This document shows positions 26,914 through 35,894 of a stretch of DNA of 64,000 bases, piece after piece. A program made the translations under genes and the position numbers. Origin of the DNA: Acetobacter malorum (GTDB lineage Bacteria; Pseudomonadota; Alphaproteobacteria; Acetobacterales; Acetobacteraceae). Each line of letters begins with the position of its first letter. Positions within the stretch are counted from its first letter, which is position 1. Under the pieces are notes generated by a model. The model searched no databases and had not been told where the DNA came from. It saw nothing but the letters and a program-made list of their open reading frames with translations. The stretch spans positions 62,001 to 126,000 of the forward strand of contig NZ_LHZC01000057.1 of the NCBI RefSeq assembly GCF_001580615.1, read 5' to 3'.

Positions 26914-27683
26914 GCCTGCTGCTCCAGATGCCGAAAACTGCGCCAGCGGCGGCCTTTCAGCACCACATGATCATGCATCGTCACCGCCAGCAAAGGGGCC
27001 GCCTGCAAAAGGGCCTGCACCAGCGGTCCATCATGCAAAAGCTGGCGGTCCGGCTGCACATCGTCTCCCGCCAGCCTGACCGTAATCAGGGAACAGGCAT
27101 GCAGGGCCAGTGCCCTCTGCATGATGGCGGAAACCACCTGCGGCACAGGAATGGGAGCGTCCTCTCCTCCAGATGCCTCCCGTGCCTGCGTCTCCACGAC
27201 TTCATCCGCCAGCAACTGATTGCGGCTATCCAGAAACAAAACATGCAGAGCCCCGGCCTCCGCCGTCACAAGATGCGTCGCACAATACGCCAGCAACTTG
27301 TCCCAACTCCCAAGGTCAGCCCGCACAGGGTCATCTGGTGCGCCCAGCCGGTCCGCCGCCAGCGGCACCAGCCCCAGCAACGCCACGTTCCCACGCGTCG
27401 CACCCGCTTCTTTCAGAGCCTCCGGCGCAGCTTCAAGCACATCAGCCAAAGACCCGAACTGGTTGATCAACGCCTTGGCCAGCGGCTTGGTGTCCCGCCG
27501 GGGCACACCCGGAAAAAGCAGCATTTCCAACAGCTCATAATCCGCCAGAGACGCAGCCCCCGCATTGAGTACCCGCACACGCATGCGCTTCCGGTGCCCT
27601 GCGGGGCCTGTGGAAGAAAAAGGGGCACTCCCCTCCCTTCGTCCAAAACTGCTCTGTTTTTCTCCATTTTCGGAGGACACCAT
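26907..27683 (-). CDS. RadC paralog lacking the JAMM metal ligands
   Basis: The 258-residue protein has the canonical RadC N-terminus (RVRVLNAGAASLADYELLEMLLFPG, then the FGSLADVL hairpin). Its JAB domain reads CSLITVRLAGDDVQPDRQLL where the metal site should be. Arg203, Leu204 and Ala205 replace the HxH, and the downstream Asp is missing. A flexible insert (ETQAREASGGEDAPIPVP) precedes it. It should be catalytically inactive. It overlaps the intact radC by seven bases and is divergent from the uvrD-type helicase, with about 54 bases between starts. The reading frame is intact, so it is not simply a pseudogene. Confidence 0.82.
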   Translation of the reverse strand: MVSSENGEKQSSFGRREGSAPFSSTGPAGHRKRMRVRVLNAGAASLADYELLEMLLFPGVPRRDTKPLAKALINQFGSLADVLEAAPEALKEAGATRGNVALLGLVPLAADRLGAPDDPVRADLGSWDKLLAYCATHLVTAEAGALHVLFLDSRNQLLADEVVETQAREASGGEDAPIPVPQVVSAIMQRALALHACSLITVRLAGDDVQPDRQLLHDGPLVQALLQAAPLLAVTMHDHVVLKGRRWRSFRHLEQQAW

Positions 27684-27737
27684 GCCACTGCTCCGATTGG
27701 CCTCAGGCTTTCAAGACGATATAAGGGTAAAGTGAAT

Positions 27738-29960
27738 ATGTCCGAAAACCCTTCCTCCGCGCTTTTTTCATCATCCTCGGACCAAGGCGAGTCCTATCTC
27801 GCACGTCTGAACCCCGAACAACGCGCCGCGATTGAAACCACGGACGGCCCCCTGCTGGTTCTGGCGGGTGCCGGCACAGGCAAAACACGGGTTCTGACCA
27901 CACGCTTTGCCCATATTCTGCTGACAGACCGCGCCAAACCCTGGCAGATTCTGGCTGTTACCTTTACCAACAAGGCTGCCAAGGAGATGCGCGAGCGCGT
28001 CTCTTTCCTGCTCGGCAGCCCGGCGGAAGGGTTATGGCTCGGCACCTTTCATGCCCTGTGCGCCCGCATGCTGCGTCGCCATGCCGACTATGTGGGGCTG
28101 ACCAGCAGCTTCACTATTCTGGATACGGACGACCAGCTCCGCCTGCTCAAGCAAATTATTGTGCCCTGGCAGATTGATACCAAACGCTGGCCCGCCCCCG
28201 GCATTCTGGGCGTGATCCAGCGCTGGAAAGATCGTGGGCTGACGCCTGAGCGCGTGACAGATTCGGAAGATTCCGACTTTGCGGATGGCCATTGCCGCGC
28301 CATCTACAAAGCCTATCAGGAACGGCTGATCCAGCTGAACGCCTGTGACTTTGGAGACCTGATGCTCCATGTCACGGAAATTCTGCGCACCCGGCCCGAT
28401 GTGCTGGCGCAGTATCATCGTCTGTTCCGCTACATTCTGGTGGATGAGTATCAGGACACCAACACCGTCCAGTATCTCTGGCTGCGTCTGCTGGCCCTGC
28501 GCCCCGGTGAGCCGTCCAACATCTGCTGCGTGGGGGATGATGATCAGTCGATCTACTCCTGGCGTGGCGCGCAGGTGGGCAACATTCTGCGGTTTGAAAA
28601 GGATTTCCCCGGCGCGCAGATTGTCCGGCTGGAACGCAACTACCGCTCTACCCGCCATATTCTGGGCGCTGCTGCCGGTTTGATTGCCCATAATGATGAA
28701 CGACTAGGCAAAACCCTGCGTTCTGGCCGCGAGGATTCTGACGGCGAGAAGGTGCTGGTGATCGGCGTTGGCGATTCCGACCATGAAGCCCGCGATGTCT
28801 GCGGCATGGTCGAGAAAATGCAGCGTGACGGGCATTCCTTGGGGGAAATGGCCATCCTCGTCCGGGCTGGGTTCCAGACACGCGCGTTTGAAGAAAAGCT
28901 GGTCCAAAGCGGCGTGCCTTACCGCATTGTCGGCGGGGTGCGGTTCTATGAACGCGCTGAAATCCGCGATGCGCTGGCCTATATGCGCGTGCTCAACCAG
29001 CCTTCGGATGATCTGGCGTTTGAGCGTATTCTCAACACCCCCAAACGCGGCATGGGGCCTGCGGGTGTGCAAAAACTACACGCCGCAGCCCGCAGTCATC
29101 AGGTTCCGCTGACCGCCGCCACCCAGATCCTGCTGGCCGAAAAAATCCTGAAAGGGAAAGTGGGCGATCAGGTGCGCGCCCTGATGACCGCACTGGACAC
29201 CACGCGCGACATTCTGGCGCGTGAAGGCCATGTGGTGGCCGTGGAGCATCTGCTGGAAGAAAGCGGCTATCTGGCCATGTGGCAGGCCGATAATTCGCCC
29301 GAAGCCCCCGGACGGCTTGAAAACCTGAAGGAACTGGTCCGCGCTCTGGCTGACTTCGGCACGCTGGGCGAGTTTCTGGAACATGTGGCACTCGTCATGG
29401 AGCATGACGAAAATGCCGGAGAAGCTCGTATCTCCCTCATGACCCTGCACGGGGCCAAAGGGCTGGAGTTTGATGTCGTCTTCCTGCCCGGCTGGGAAGA
29501 AGGCGTCTTCCCCTCCCAGCGCACGCTGGATGAAGGCGGGAATTCCGGGCTGGAGGAAGAGCGTAGGCTTGCCTATGTAGGCATTACCCGTGCGCGCAAA
29601 CACGCCATGATCTTCCACGCAGCCCGGCGACGGATCTATGCCAACTGGCAGGATTCCATGCCCAGCCGCTTTCTGGATGAACTGCCGGATGAGCATGTCA
29701 TCCGGCACGGCGAACGCGACGCCAACCTCCGCGGCCTGCGCGCCACAGACTCCGTCTTTGCAGGCGGCGCACCGCTCATCGCCCGCAGACGGCGCGACCC
29801 GCTGGCAGGAAACACGCCCACCTTCCAGCTGGGCGAGCATGTTCGCCACCCGCGCTTTGGGGAAGGCATTATTGTCTCAGCCGATCACCACCATGTTGAT
29901 GTCGCGTTTGAAGGCGTCGGCATCAAACATCTCCTCTCCTCCTTTTTAGAGAAACTTTAA
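27738..29960 (+). CDS. UvrD/PcrA-type ATP-dependent DNA helicase
   Basis: This is a 740-residue superfamily 1A helicase. The motifs in order are Walker A GAGTGKT (residues 44-50), motif II VDEYQDTN, motif III DDQSIYSWRGA, motif IV RLERNYRS, motif V MTLHGAKGLEF and motif VI YVGITRAR. The C-terminal Tudor-like segment (FGEGIIVSADHHHVDVAFEGVGIKHLLSSF) is that of UvrD/PcrA. It unwinds DNA in excision and mismatch repair. The start is the ATG at 27738; the frame is open further back, but that stretch is antisense to the radC paralogs. It overlaps prmA by one base. Confidence 0.93.
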   Translation: MSENPSSALFSSSSDQGESYLARLNPEQRAAIETTDGPLLVLAGAGTGKTRVLTTRFAHILLTDRAKPWQILAVTFTNKAAKEMRERVSFLLGSPAEGLWLGTFHALCARMLRRHADYVGLTSSFTILDTDDQLRLLKQIIVPWQIDTKRWPAPGILGVIQRWKDRGLTPERVTDSEDSDFADGHCRAIYKAYQERLIQLNACDFGDLMLHVTEILRTRPDVLAQYHRLFRYILVDEYQDTNTVQYLWLRLLALRPGEPSNICCVGDDDQSIYSWRGAQVGNILRFEKDFPGAQIVRLERNYRSTRHILGAAAGLIAHNDERLGKTLRSGREDSDGEKVLVIGVGDSDHEARDVCGMVEKMQRDGHSLGEMAILVRAGFQTRAFEEKLVQSGVPYRIVGGVRFYERAEIRDALAYMRVLNQPSDDLAFERILNTPKRGMGPAGVQKLHAAARSHQVPLTAATQILLAEKILKGKVGDQVRALMTALDTTRDILAREGHVVAVEHLLEESGYLAMWQADNSPEAPGRLENLKELVRALADFGTLGEFLEHVALVMEHDENAGEARISLMTLHGAKGLEFDVVFLPGWEEGVFPSQRTLDEGGNSGLEEERRLAYVGITRARKHAMIFHAARRRIYANWQDSMPSRFLDELPDEHVIRHGERDANLRGLRATDSVFAGGAPLIARRRRDPLAGNTPTFQLGEHVRHPRFGEGIIVSADHHHVDVAFEGVGIKHLLSSFLEKL

Positions 29961-30871
29961 TGGCCGTTGCTCCCCGTCGTCACGCCACCGCTCTGGAAAC
30001 GGTTGCGGTCACCGTTCCGGAACCTGCTGTCGAAGCTTATGAAAACGCCATCGGCAGCGTCTGCACCACGGTTGGTATTTTTGAAGCCAACCCGGAAGGC
30101 ACGCTCTGGCGCGTGGAAGGCGTGAAAGACGCCGGACATCGGGAAGATGAACTGGCCGTAGCCCTCGTTCTGGCCCAGTTAACCAGCGGCGTGGACGCCA
30201 CGCTGGAACGCGCCGCCACAGAGGCCGAAGGCTGGCTGGCCCGCACCTATGAATCCTTCCCCGAGCAGGATGTCGGGCAGCGCTTTGTCATCCGTGGCAC
30301 CCATCTGCCGGACGTAAAGCACCCGACCCGCATTGCCCTGACGCTTGATGCCGGTGTGGCCTTTGGCTCTGGCGAGCATGGCTCCACCCGCGGCTGCCTG
30401 CGTGCTCTGGAGCGCATTGCCTACCGCAAGCCCCGCAAAATTCTGGACCTGGGCTGCGGCTCCGGCATTCTGGCGATGGCGGCAGCGGCCCTGCTGCACA
30501 AAAAGGTTCTGGCGGTTGATATTGAGCCCTGGTCCGTCCGCGTGGCGGCACAGAATGCCGAACGCAACGGGCTGGGCCGCGCGCTCACCTGCCGTCTGGG
30601 TAATGGCTGGCAAACCCCGGAAATCCGCCACAATGCCCCGTATGATCTGGTGTTTGCCAATATTCTGGCCCGCCCGTTGTGTCTGATGGCCAAGGATCTG
30701 GCCCATAATCTGGCCCCCGGCGGCACGGTCATTCTAGCTGGCCTGCTCCGCACCCAGATCCGCATGGTTCTGGCCGCGCATCGCAGGCTTGGGCTGGTGC
30801 TGGAACACACCTTTACAGAGGGTGACTGGGCCACTCTGGTCCTGCGTCGCCCCTACGGCCCCAAGGCCTGA
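29960..30871 (+). CDS. prmA: Ribosomal protein L11 methyltransferase
   Basis: The 303-residue protein has an N-terminal substrate-recognition domain. The catalytic domain follows, with DAGVAFGSGEHGSTRGCL, SAM motif I ILDLGCGSGILAMAAA and FANILARPL at the position of the NPPY-type motif. It trimethylates residues of ribosomal protein L11. It is translationally coupled to the helicase (TAATG) and followed by a perfect terminator. Confidence 0.94.
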   Translation: MAVAPRRHATALETVAVTVPEPAVEAYENAIGSVCTTVGIFEANPEGTLWRVEGVKDAGHREDELAVALVLAQLTSGVDATLERAATEAEGWLARTYESFPEQDVGQRFVIRGTHLPDVKHPTRIALTLDAGVAFGSGEHGSTRGCLRALERIAYRKPRKILDLGCGSGILAMAAAALLHKKVLAVDIEPWSVRVAAQNAERNGLGRALTCRLGNGWQTPEIRHNAPYDLVFANILARPLCLMAKDLAHNLAPGGTVILAGLLRTQIRMVLAAHRRLGLVLEHTFTEGDWATLVLRRPYGPKA

Positions 30872-30878
30872 AAAACGC

Positions 30879-30908
30879 GCCTGCATGGCCCTCCCATGCA
30901 GGCTTTTT
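30879..30908 (+). terminator. Rho-independent terminator after prmA
   Basis: A ten-pair perfect stem (GCCTGCATGG with CCATGCAGGC), a five-base loop and five T residues. Confidence 0.92.
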
Positions 30909-30949
30909 TATTTCGCCCGTTCTTTTGAGACATCATTTTGAGGTCTGTC

Positions 30950-32728
30950 ATGCCGTCCGCTTCCGCCTCCCGCCTCGCTGCCCTGCGCACCCTCCTGAAA
31001 CAAAATGAACTTGATGGGCTAATTATCCCCCATAGCGACGAATTTCTTGGGGAATACACGCCCGCCTGCGCGGAACGTCTGGAATGGCTAACTGGCTTTA
31101 GCGGTAGCGCAGGGATGGCACTCGTGCTGGCAGACTCCGCCGCCGTGTTCTCGGATGGCCGCTACATCACCCAGATGGACCAGCAGGTAGATGGCTCCTG
31201 CTGGGAACGCCAGCATATCTACCAGACGCCGCCCCCCGCATGGCTGGCCCAGAAAGCCCCGAAAAATGCCCGCATCGGGTATGACGCCCGCATTATGAGC
31301 AGCGCGGAACTACGGCCCTTTACAACGCTTTCCGGCATCACGCTGGTTCCCACCAACGGCAATCTGACAGATGTGCTGTGGACCGATCGCCCGGCCTTCC
31401 CCGCAGCACCGGCCACCATCCACCCGCTGGTTTATGCAGGCGAGTCCTCTCAGGATAAACGCACCCGTCTGGGCAAGGCTTTGGCAGAAGCCGGGCAGGC
31501 CGCCGCTGTGCTGAGCGATTCGGCCTCTATTGCATGGCTGCTGAATATTCGCGGCACGGATATCCCCTGCACCCCGGTTGTTCTGGCCTTCGCCGTGCTG
31601 CACGCCGATACCTCGGTCGATCTGTTCCTACAGGGCAGCAAGCTCCCCGCAGACGTGCGGGACTGGCTGGGGGCAGACGTGCGCGTGCACGAGCCCGAGG
31701 CTCTGGAAAGCGTTCTGGCCACCCTCAGCGGCAAAACCGTGGGCGTAGACCCAGCCAGCAATGCCGTCTGGTTTGCTGAAACGCTGACGCGCCACGGGGC
31801 CACCATGCAGGAAAGCCCGGACCCGTGTGTGCTGCCCAAAGCCCGCAAAAACACGACGGAACAGGCAGGCACCCGCAAAGCGCATCTGAAAGACGGCGTC
31901 GCTCTGTGCCGCTTCCTGCACTGGCTGGATACGGAAGAGGCCCGCGGCACCACGGAGCTTAAAGCCGCCACCAAACTGGATGCCTTCCGCGCAGAGGGTG
32001 CGGACTATCGGGGCGAGTCCTTCCCCGCCATTTCCGGCGCGGGGCCGAACGGCGCCGTCATCCATTACCGCGTCACCCCGGAGAGCGACCGCCCCCTGAA
32101 CGCGAATGAAGTCTATCTGATTGATAGCGGCGGCCAGTATCCGGAAGGCACGACGGACGTCACCCGCACGGTCTGGACCGGCCCGGACGCGCCTCCTGCC
32201 CGCCTGAAGGAAACCTTTACCCGCGTGCTGCGGGGCAATCTGCGCCTTGGCCGCGCCCGCTTCCCCGCAGGCACCACAGGCCACGCGCTGGATGCACTGG
32301 CGCGGTATGACCTGTGGCAGGCCGGTCTGGATTATGACCACGGGACAGGCCACGGCGTGGGCAGCTTCCTCTCCGTGCATGAAGGCCCGGCGCGGATTTC
32401 CAAAAATCCCTCCGCCATCACGCTGCAGGAGGGCATGATTCTCTCCAATGAGCCCGGCTATTACGAGCCGGGTGCCTACGGCATCCGTCTGGAAACACTG
32501 GTTCTGGTGCGTGAGAAAGCTGGTGAGAACCGCCCCGGCTACGCGTTTGAGACACTGACCCTCGCGCCGTTTGACCGCCGCCTGATCGACACAGCGCTTT
32601 TAGGGGAAGAAGACTGCCAGATTCTGGATGCCTACCATGCGCAAATCATGGACCAGATTGGCCCTCACATGCCAGATGAGGCCAAAAACTGGCTGAAAAC
32701 GGCTTGCGCCCCACTCAACAGGGCGTGA
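30950..32728 (+). CDS. pepP: Xaa-Pro aminopeptidase (aminopeptidase P, M24B)
   Basis: The protein is about 592 residues from the ATG at 30950, with GAGG seven bases before it. A TTG four codons earlier is less likely. Two creatinase-type N-terminal domains (each about 150 residues) precede the pita-bread catalytic domain. The metal ligands are in YLIDSGGQYPEGTTDVTRT (two Asp), GTGHGVGSFLSVHEGP (His), SNEPGYYEPGAYGIRLE (Glu) and the second Glu just after. The length matches the three-domain eukaryotic-like form. There is no signal peptide, so it is cytoplasmic. It removes N-terminal residues before proline. Confidence 0.92.
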   Translation: MPSASASRLAALRTLLKQNELDGLIIPHSDEFLGEYTPACAERLEWLTGFSGSAGMALVLADSAAVFSDGRYITQMDQQVDGSCWERQHIYQTPPPAWLAQKAPKNARIGYDARIMSSAELRPFTTLSGITLVPTNGNLTDVLWTDRPAFPAAPATIHPLVYAGESSQDKRTRLGKALAEAGQAAAVLSDSASIAWLLNIRGTDIPCTPVVLAFAVLHADTSVDLFLQGSKLPADVRDWLGADVRVHEPEALESVLATLSGKTVGVDPASNAVWFAETLTRHGATMQESPDPCVLPKARKNTTEQAGTRKAHLKDGVALCRFLHWLDTEEARGTTELKAATKLDAFRAEGADYRGESFPAISGAGPNGAVIHYRVTPESDRPLNANEVYLIDSGGQYPEGTTDVTRTVWTGPDAPPARLKETFTRVLRGNLRLGRARFPAGTTGHALDALARYDLWQAGLDYDHGTGHGVGSFLSVHEGPARISKNPSAITLQEGMILSNEPGYYEPGAYGIRLETLVLVREKAGENRPGYAFETLTLAPFDRRLIDTALLGEEDCQILDAYHAQIMDQIGPHMPDEAKNWLKTACAPLNRA

Positions 32729-32822
32729 GAGAACGGGTTATTCGCAACTGGTCACGCAATTGGGAATCGCCTGCCGGACCGAAGAAGAGCAGAAAAGCTG
32801 CGAAGTGAAGGGAGCTTCCAGA

Positions 32823-33854
32823 ATGACGACAGACAGCAAAACCATCCCCGCTACTCTTATCGCCGGTGATGGGATCGGCCCTGAGATTGTTGAATCGGTT
32901 ACCGAACTTCTTGACGCCGTCGGTGCCCCGTTTGTGTGGGACCGCCAGCTTGCCGGCATGGCCGGGGTGGATGCGGTCAATGACCCGCTGCCCAAACAGA
33001 CCATCGAGAGCATCCGCCGCACCGGCCTTGCTCTGAAAGGCCCGCTGACCACACCGGTGGGTGGTGGCTTCAAATCCATCAACGTCACACTGCGTCAGGA
33101 ATTCGGGCTGTTTGCCAACCTGCGCCCCACCAAGACGATTGTTCCCGGTGGCAAGTTCGACAAGATTGATCTGGTCCTGTTCCGTGAAAATCTTGAAGGC
33201 TACTACGCCGCCATGGAACATTACGTTCCGGTTGGTGACGACCCGAAGGGCATTGCCCTGAGCACCGGCTTCAACTCCCGTGTTGAGTGCCGCCGCATTG
33301 TGAAATTTGCTTTTGAGTATGCGCTCAAAAACAACCGCAAGACGGTAACCCTCGTCCACAAAGCCAACATCCTCAAACTGCTGACCGGCCTGTTCCTTGA
33401 AGAAGGCCGCAAGGTTGCTGAGGAATATAAAGGCCGCATCGCCTTTAACGAGCGGATTGTGGATGCCTGCGCCATGCAACTGGTCCTCAACCCCTGGCAG
33501 TTCGACGTGATTGTCACCACCAACCTGTTTGGTGACATCCTGTCCGATCTGACGGCGGGCCTTGTTGGCGGTCTGGGCATGGCTCCGGGTGCAAACATTG
33601 GTGAAAAAGCAGCGGTGTTTGAAGCTGTGCATGGCTCTGCGCCTGACATTGCCGGACAGGGCATTGCCAACCCGCTGGCCCTGCTGCTGGCTGCCGTCAT
33701 GATGCTCCAGCATGTGGGCCGTCAGGATCTGGCAGACCGAATTGACCACGCCATCAAGAAGGTCATTACGGAAGGCCCCGTCCGCACGAAGGATCTGGGC
33801 GGTAATGCTACGACGAAAGATCTCACAGCCGCTCTCAAACAGCAGCTCGTCTGA
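32823..33854 (+). CDS. NAD-type isocitrate dehydrogenase (isocitrate/isopropylmalate dehydrogenase family)
   Basis: The protein is 343 residues from the ATG at 32823, with GGGAG upstream. LIAGDGIGPEI opens the family fold. FANLRPTKTI, LVLFRENLEGYYAAMEH, the substrate-binding Lys in LVHKAN and the VTTNLFGDILSDLTAGLVGGLGMAPGANIG metal/dinucleotide region are present. The length and the ENLEGYYAAMEH segment fit NAD-dependent isocitrate dehydrogenase better than LeuB. It makes 2-oxoglutarate in the TCA cycle, alongside aarA, aarC and fumC in this window. It is monocistronic, with a terminator after it. Confidence 0.87.
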   Translation: MTTDSKTIPATLIAGDGIGPEIVESVTELLDAVGAPFVWDRQLAGMAGVDAVNDPLPKQTIESIRRTGLALKGPLTTPVGGGFKSINVTLRQEFGLFANLRPTKTIVPGGKFDKIDLVLFRENLEGYYAAMEHYVPVGDDPKGIALSTGFNSRVECRRIVKFAFEYALKNNRKTVTLVHKANILKLLTGLFLEEGRKVAEEYKGRIAFNERIVDACAMQLVLNPWQFDVIVTTNLFGDILSDLTAGLVGGLGMAPGANIGEKAAVFEAVHGSAPDIAGQGIANPLALLLAAVMMLQHVGRQDLADRIDHAIKKVITEGPVRTKDLGGNATTKDLTAALKQQLV

Positions 33855-33862
33855 TCACCCTG

Positions 33863-33900
33863 AAAAACGGGAGCGCGGCTTTGTCCGCCTCCCGTTTTTT
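33863..33900 (+). terminator. Rho-independent terminator of the isocitrate dehydrogenase gene
   Basis: AAAAACGGGAG pairs with CTCCCGTTTTT across a 15-base loop and is followed by further T residues. Confidence 0.92.
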
Positions 33901-33951
33901 CTGAGCATTTTTAAGTGTTCACGACAGTTTTTTGACACGTGTTTCGCTGTC

Positions 33952-34686
33952 ATGCGTATCATCACCCGCATGATACCCAGCTTTCCCGGTCAATGGCCCA
34001 TCCTGCGGCTTTCCCCCTCCTGCACCATTACGGTCACCCCGCATGTGCCCCGGCATACGGCGGAAACAGAGACCGAAATTACGCGCATCTGGGCTGAAGC
34101 CTGCCAGAAAACCCCCGCTCTTTTTAACGGCTGCGTTTTCTCAGCAGACCGCGTAACCTGCACCGAAATTTCCGGCCACTGGACGGACTATCGCTCGGTT
34201 CTCGCACAAATGAAAAACCCGGCTTTGTTCACCCAACTCCGGCTGCAACCACTCGCCGTCATTGGCCTGCTGGAAACGCCGGAAGGCTATGTTCTGGGCC
34301 GACGCAACCCATCTTCATTATATCAGGGCAATTTCTGGCAAAGTCCGCCAGCAGGCAGCATTGAACGACGCGGGGAAAGCACAGCCGTCCATCTGGACGA
34401 ACAGCTTCTGGCGGAAGCTGAGGAAGAACTCGGCCTGAAAGCTGAAGCCCTCACCATCGGCGCACCGCAACTCATCGCCCGCCATCCGGGCACCCGTATT
34501 CTGGATATCGGCATCCCCATGCGCACCTCACTGTCTTTCAACACGGTCGAGACGCACTGGAAAAACGGGGCCAATCAGGAATATGACCAGCTCGCTCTGG
34601 TGCCCCATGCGGAGATTGACGCATGGCTGATCCGACCGGACCTGCTCCCGACCTCCCGCGCGCTGCTGGCAGCCGCCCGCTCATGA
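33952..34686 (+). CDS. Nudix-like protein with a degenerate Nudix box
   Basis: The protein is 244 residues from the ATG at 33952 (an ATG at 33970 is possible). After a diverged N-terminal half it has QPLAVIGLLETPEGYVLGRRNPSSLYQGNFWQSPPAGSIERRGES and then LLAEAEEELGL, which follows the Nudix layout. The box carries one extra residue before GES and has Ala where the conserved Arg of REUXEE should be. The metal-binding Glu pair is retained. Activity on nucleoside-diphosphate compounds is therefore uncertain. Its stop overlaps the next gene's ATG by four bases. Confidence 0.7.
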   Translation: MRIITRMIPSFPGQWPILRLSPSCTITVTPHVPRHTAETETEITRIWAEACQKTPALFNGCVFSADRVTCTEISGHWTDYRSVLAQMKNPALFTQLRLQPLAVIGLLETPEGYVLGRRNPSSLYQGNFWQSPPAGSIERRGESTAVHLDEQLLAEAEEELGLKAEALTIGAPQLIARHPGTRILDIGIPMRTSLSFNTVETHWKNGANQEYDQLALVPHAEIDAWLIRPDLLPTSRALLAAARS

Positions 34687-35888
34687 CAACTCAGCCTGCC
34701 CCTAAGCCCCCAAACAGCACAGAACAGGCTGGCCCCAGCCCAAACCTGATCCGAGTCATTGCGGCGGCGTGCGGGCTGATTGTTGCTAATCTCTATTATG
34801 CGCAGCCTCTGGCCGGGCCTATCAGCGCAACACTTGGCATGCCGGAAAGCCAGTCCGGCCTGATCGTCACCATCACGCAGATTGGCTACTGCCTCGGCCT
34901 GCTGCTGATTGTCCCGCTGGCCGATTTGCTGGAAAACCGCAGCCTGATTGTGTGGATGACGCGGCTGGTCATGCTCGCACTGCTGGCCTTACCCTTTTCA
35001 CACCACCCACTACCCTTCCTGCTTGCCATCGGGCTAGTTGGCATTTTGTCCGTCGCAGTACAAATTCTGGTGCCGTTTGCCGCCAGTCTGGCCCCGGAAG
35101 CCATACGCGGGCGGGTGGTCGGCAATGTGATGAGCGGCCTGATGCTGGGCATTATGCTAGCCCGCCCCGTCTCCAGTTTTGTGACGGAATTTTCGTCCTG
35201 GCACACCATTTTCCTGATCTCTGCCGGGATCATGCTGGTGCTGTCCATCCTACTCCAGCGCATTTTGCCTGAGCACAAACCCACGACTCACACGCCGTAT
35301 GGCACCCTGCTCCGCTCCATGGGCACACTGCTGTTCACCACAAGAGTTTTGCAACGACGGGCGTTTTATCATGCCTGCCTGTTTGGGGCTTTTAGTCTGT
35401 TCTGGACAGTAACGCCCCTGCTTCTGGCGGCTCCCCCGTTCCTGTTTTCTCAGGGACAGATTGCATTATTTGCTTTTGTGGGTGTTGCGGGAGCGATTGC
35501 AGCCCCTATTGCCGGACGCATTGCCGATAGAGGCTGGACATGGCCTGCTACCCTCGCCGCCATGGCGCTGGTTTCCCTCGCCTTTCTGACAAGTGCTGTC
35601 ATGCCGCAGTCTGTTTTTATCGTCGTGCTGGCACTGGCGGGGATTGTGATTGATTTTGGCGTCACCGCCAATCTGGTGCTGGGGCAACGCGCCCTGTTTG
35701 TGCTGCCCGCAGAAAACCGCGCCCGCCTGAACGGGCTTTATATGGCGATTTTCTTCATGGGCGGCGCTGCTGGCTCAGCCCTTGGCAGCTGGGCTTACGC
35801 CTACGGCGGCTGGCCACTGGCCTCTGCTCTGGGGGCAGCTTTGCCCGCGCTCGCTTTTGCCGTCTGCCTGACGGAAAAGCGGCGCTAG
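34683..35888 (+). CDS. MFS transporter
   Basis: The protein is 401 residues from the ATG that overlaps the Nudix-like gene's stop (ATGA). Twelve hydrophobic segments fit the major facilitator fold. The Asn/Tyr-rich opening ANLYYAQPL and the loop LADLLENRSLIVWM between helices 2 and 3 are typical of a drug/metabolite efflux subfamily resembling YnfM-like and arabinose-efflux types. The substrate is not predictable. It is cotranscribed with the Nudix-like gene and converges on prfC, with only six bases between stops. Confidence 0.85.
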   Translation: MTTQPAPKPPNSTEQAGPSPNLIRVIAAACGLIVANLYYAQPLAGPISATLGMPESQSGLIVTITQIGYCLGLLLIVPLADLLENRSLIVWMTRLVMLALLALPFSHHPLPFLLAIGLVGILSVAVQILVPFAASLAPEAIRGRVVGNVMSGLMLGIMLARPVSSFVTEFSSWHTIFLISAGIMLVLSILLQRILPEHKPTTHTPYGTLLRSMGTLLFTTRVLQRRAFYHACLFGAFSLFWTVTPLLLAAPPFLFSQGQIALFAFVGVAGAIAAPIAGRIADRGWTWPATLAAMALVSLAFLTSAVMPQSVFIVVLALAGIVIDFGVTANLVLGQRALFVLPAENRARLNGLYMAIFFMGGAAGSALGSWAYAYGGWPLASALGAALPALAFAVCLTEKRR

Positions 35889-35894
35889 GCAGGA

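Noticed and set aside
26871-27737. Upstream extension of the UvrD-type helicase frame
   Set aside because: The extra 289 codons are antisense to both radC-family genes and lack domain patterns; the helicase fold begins at the ATG at 27738.
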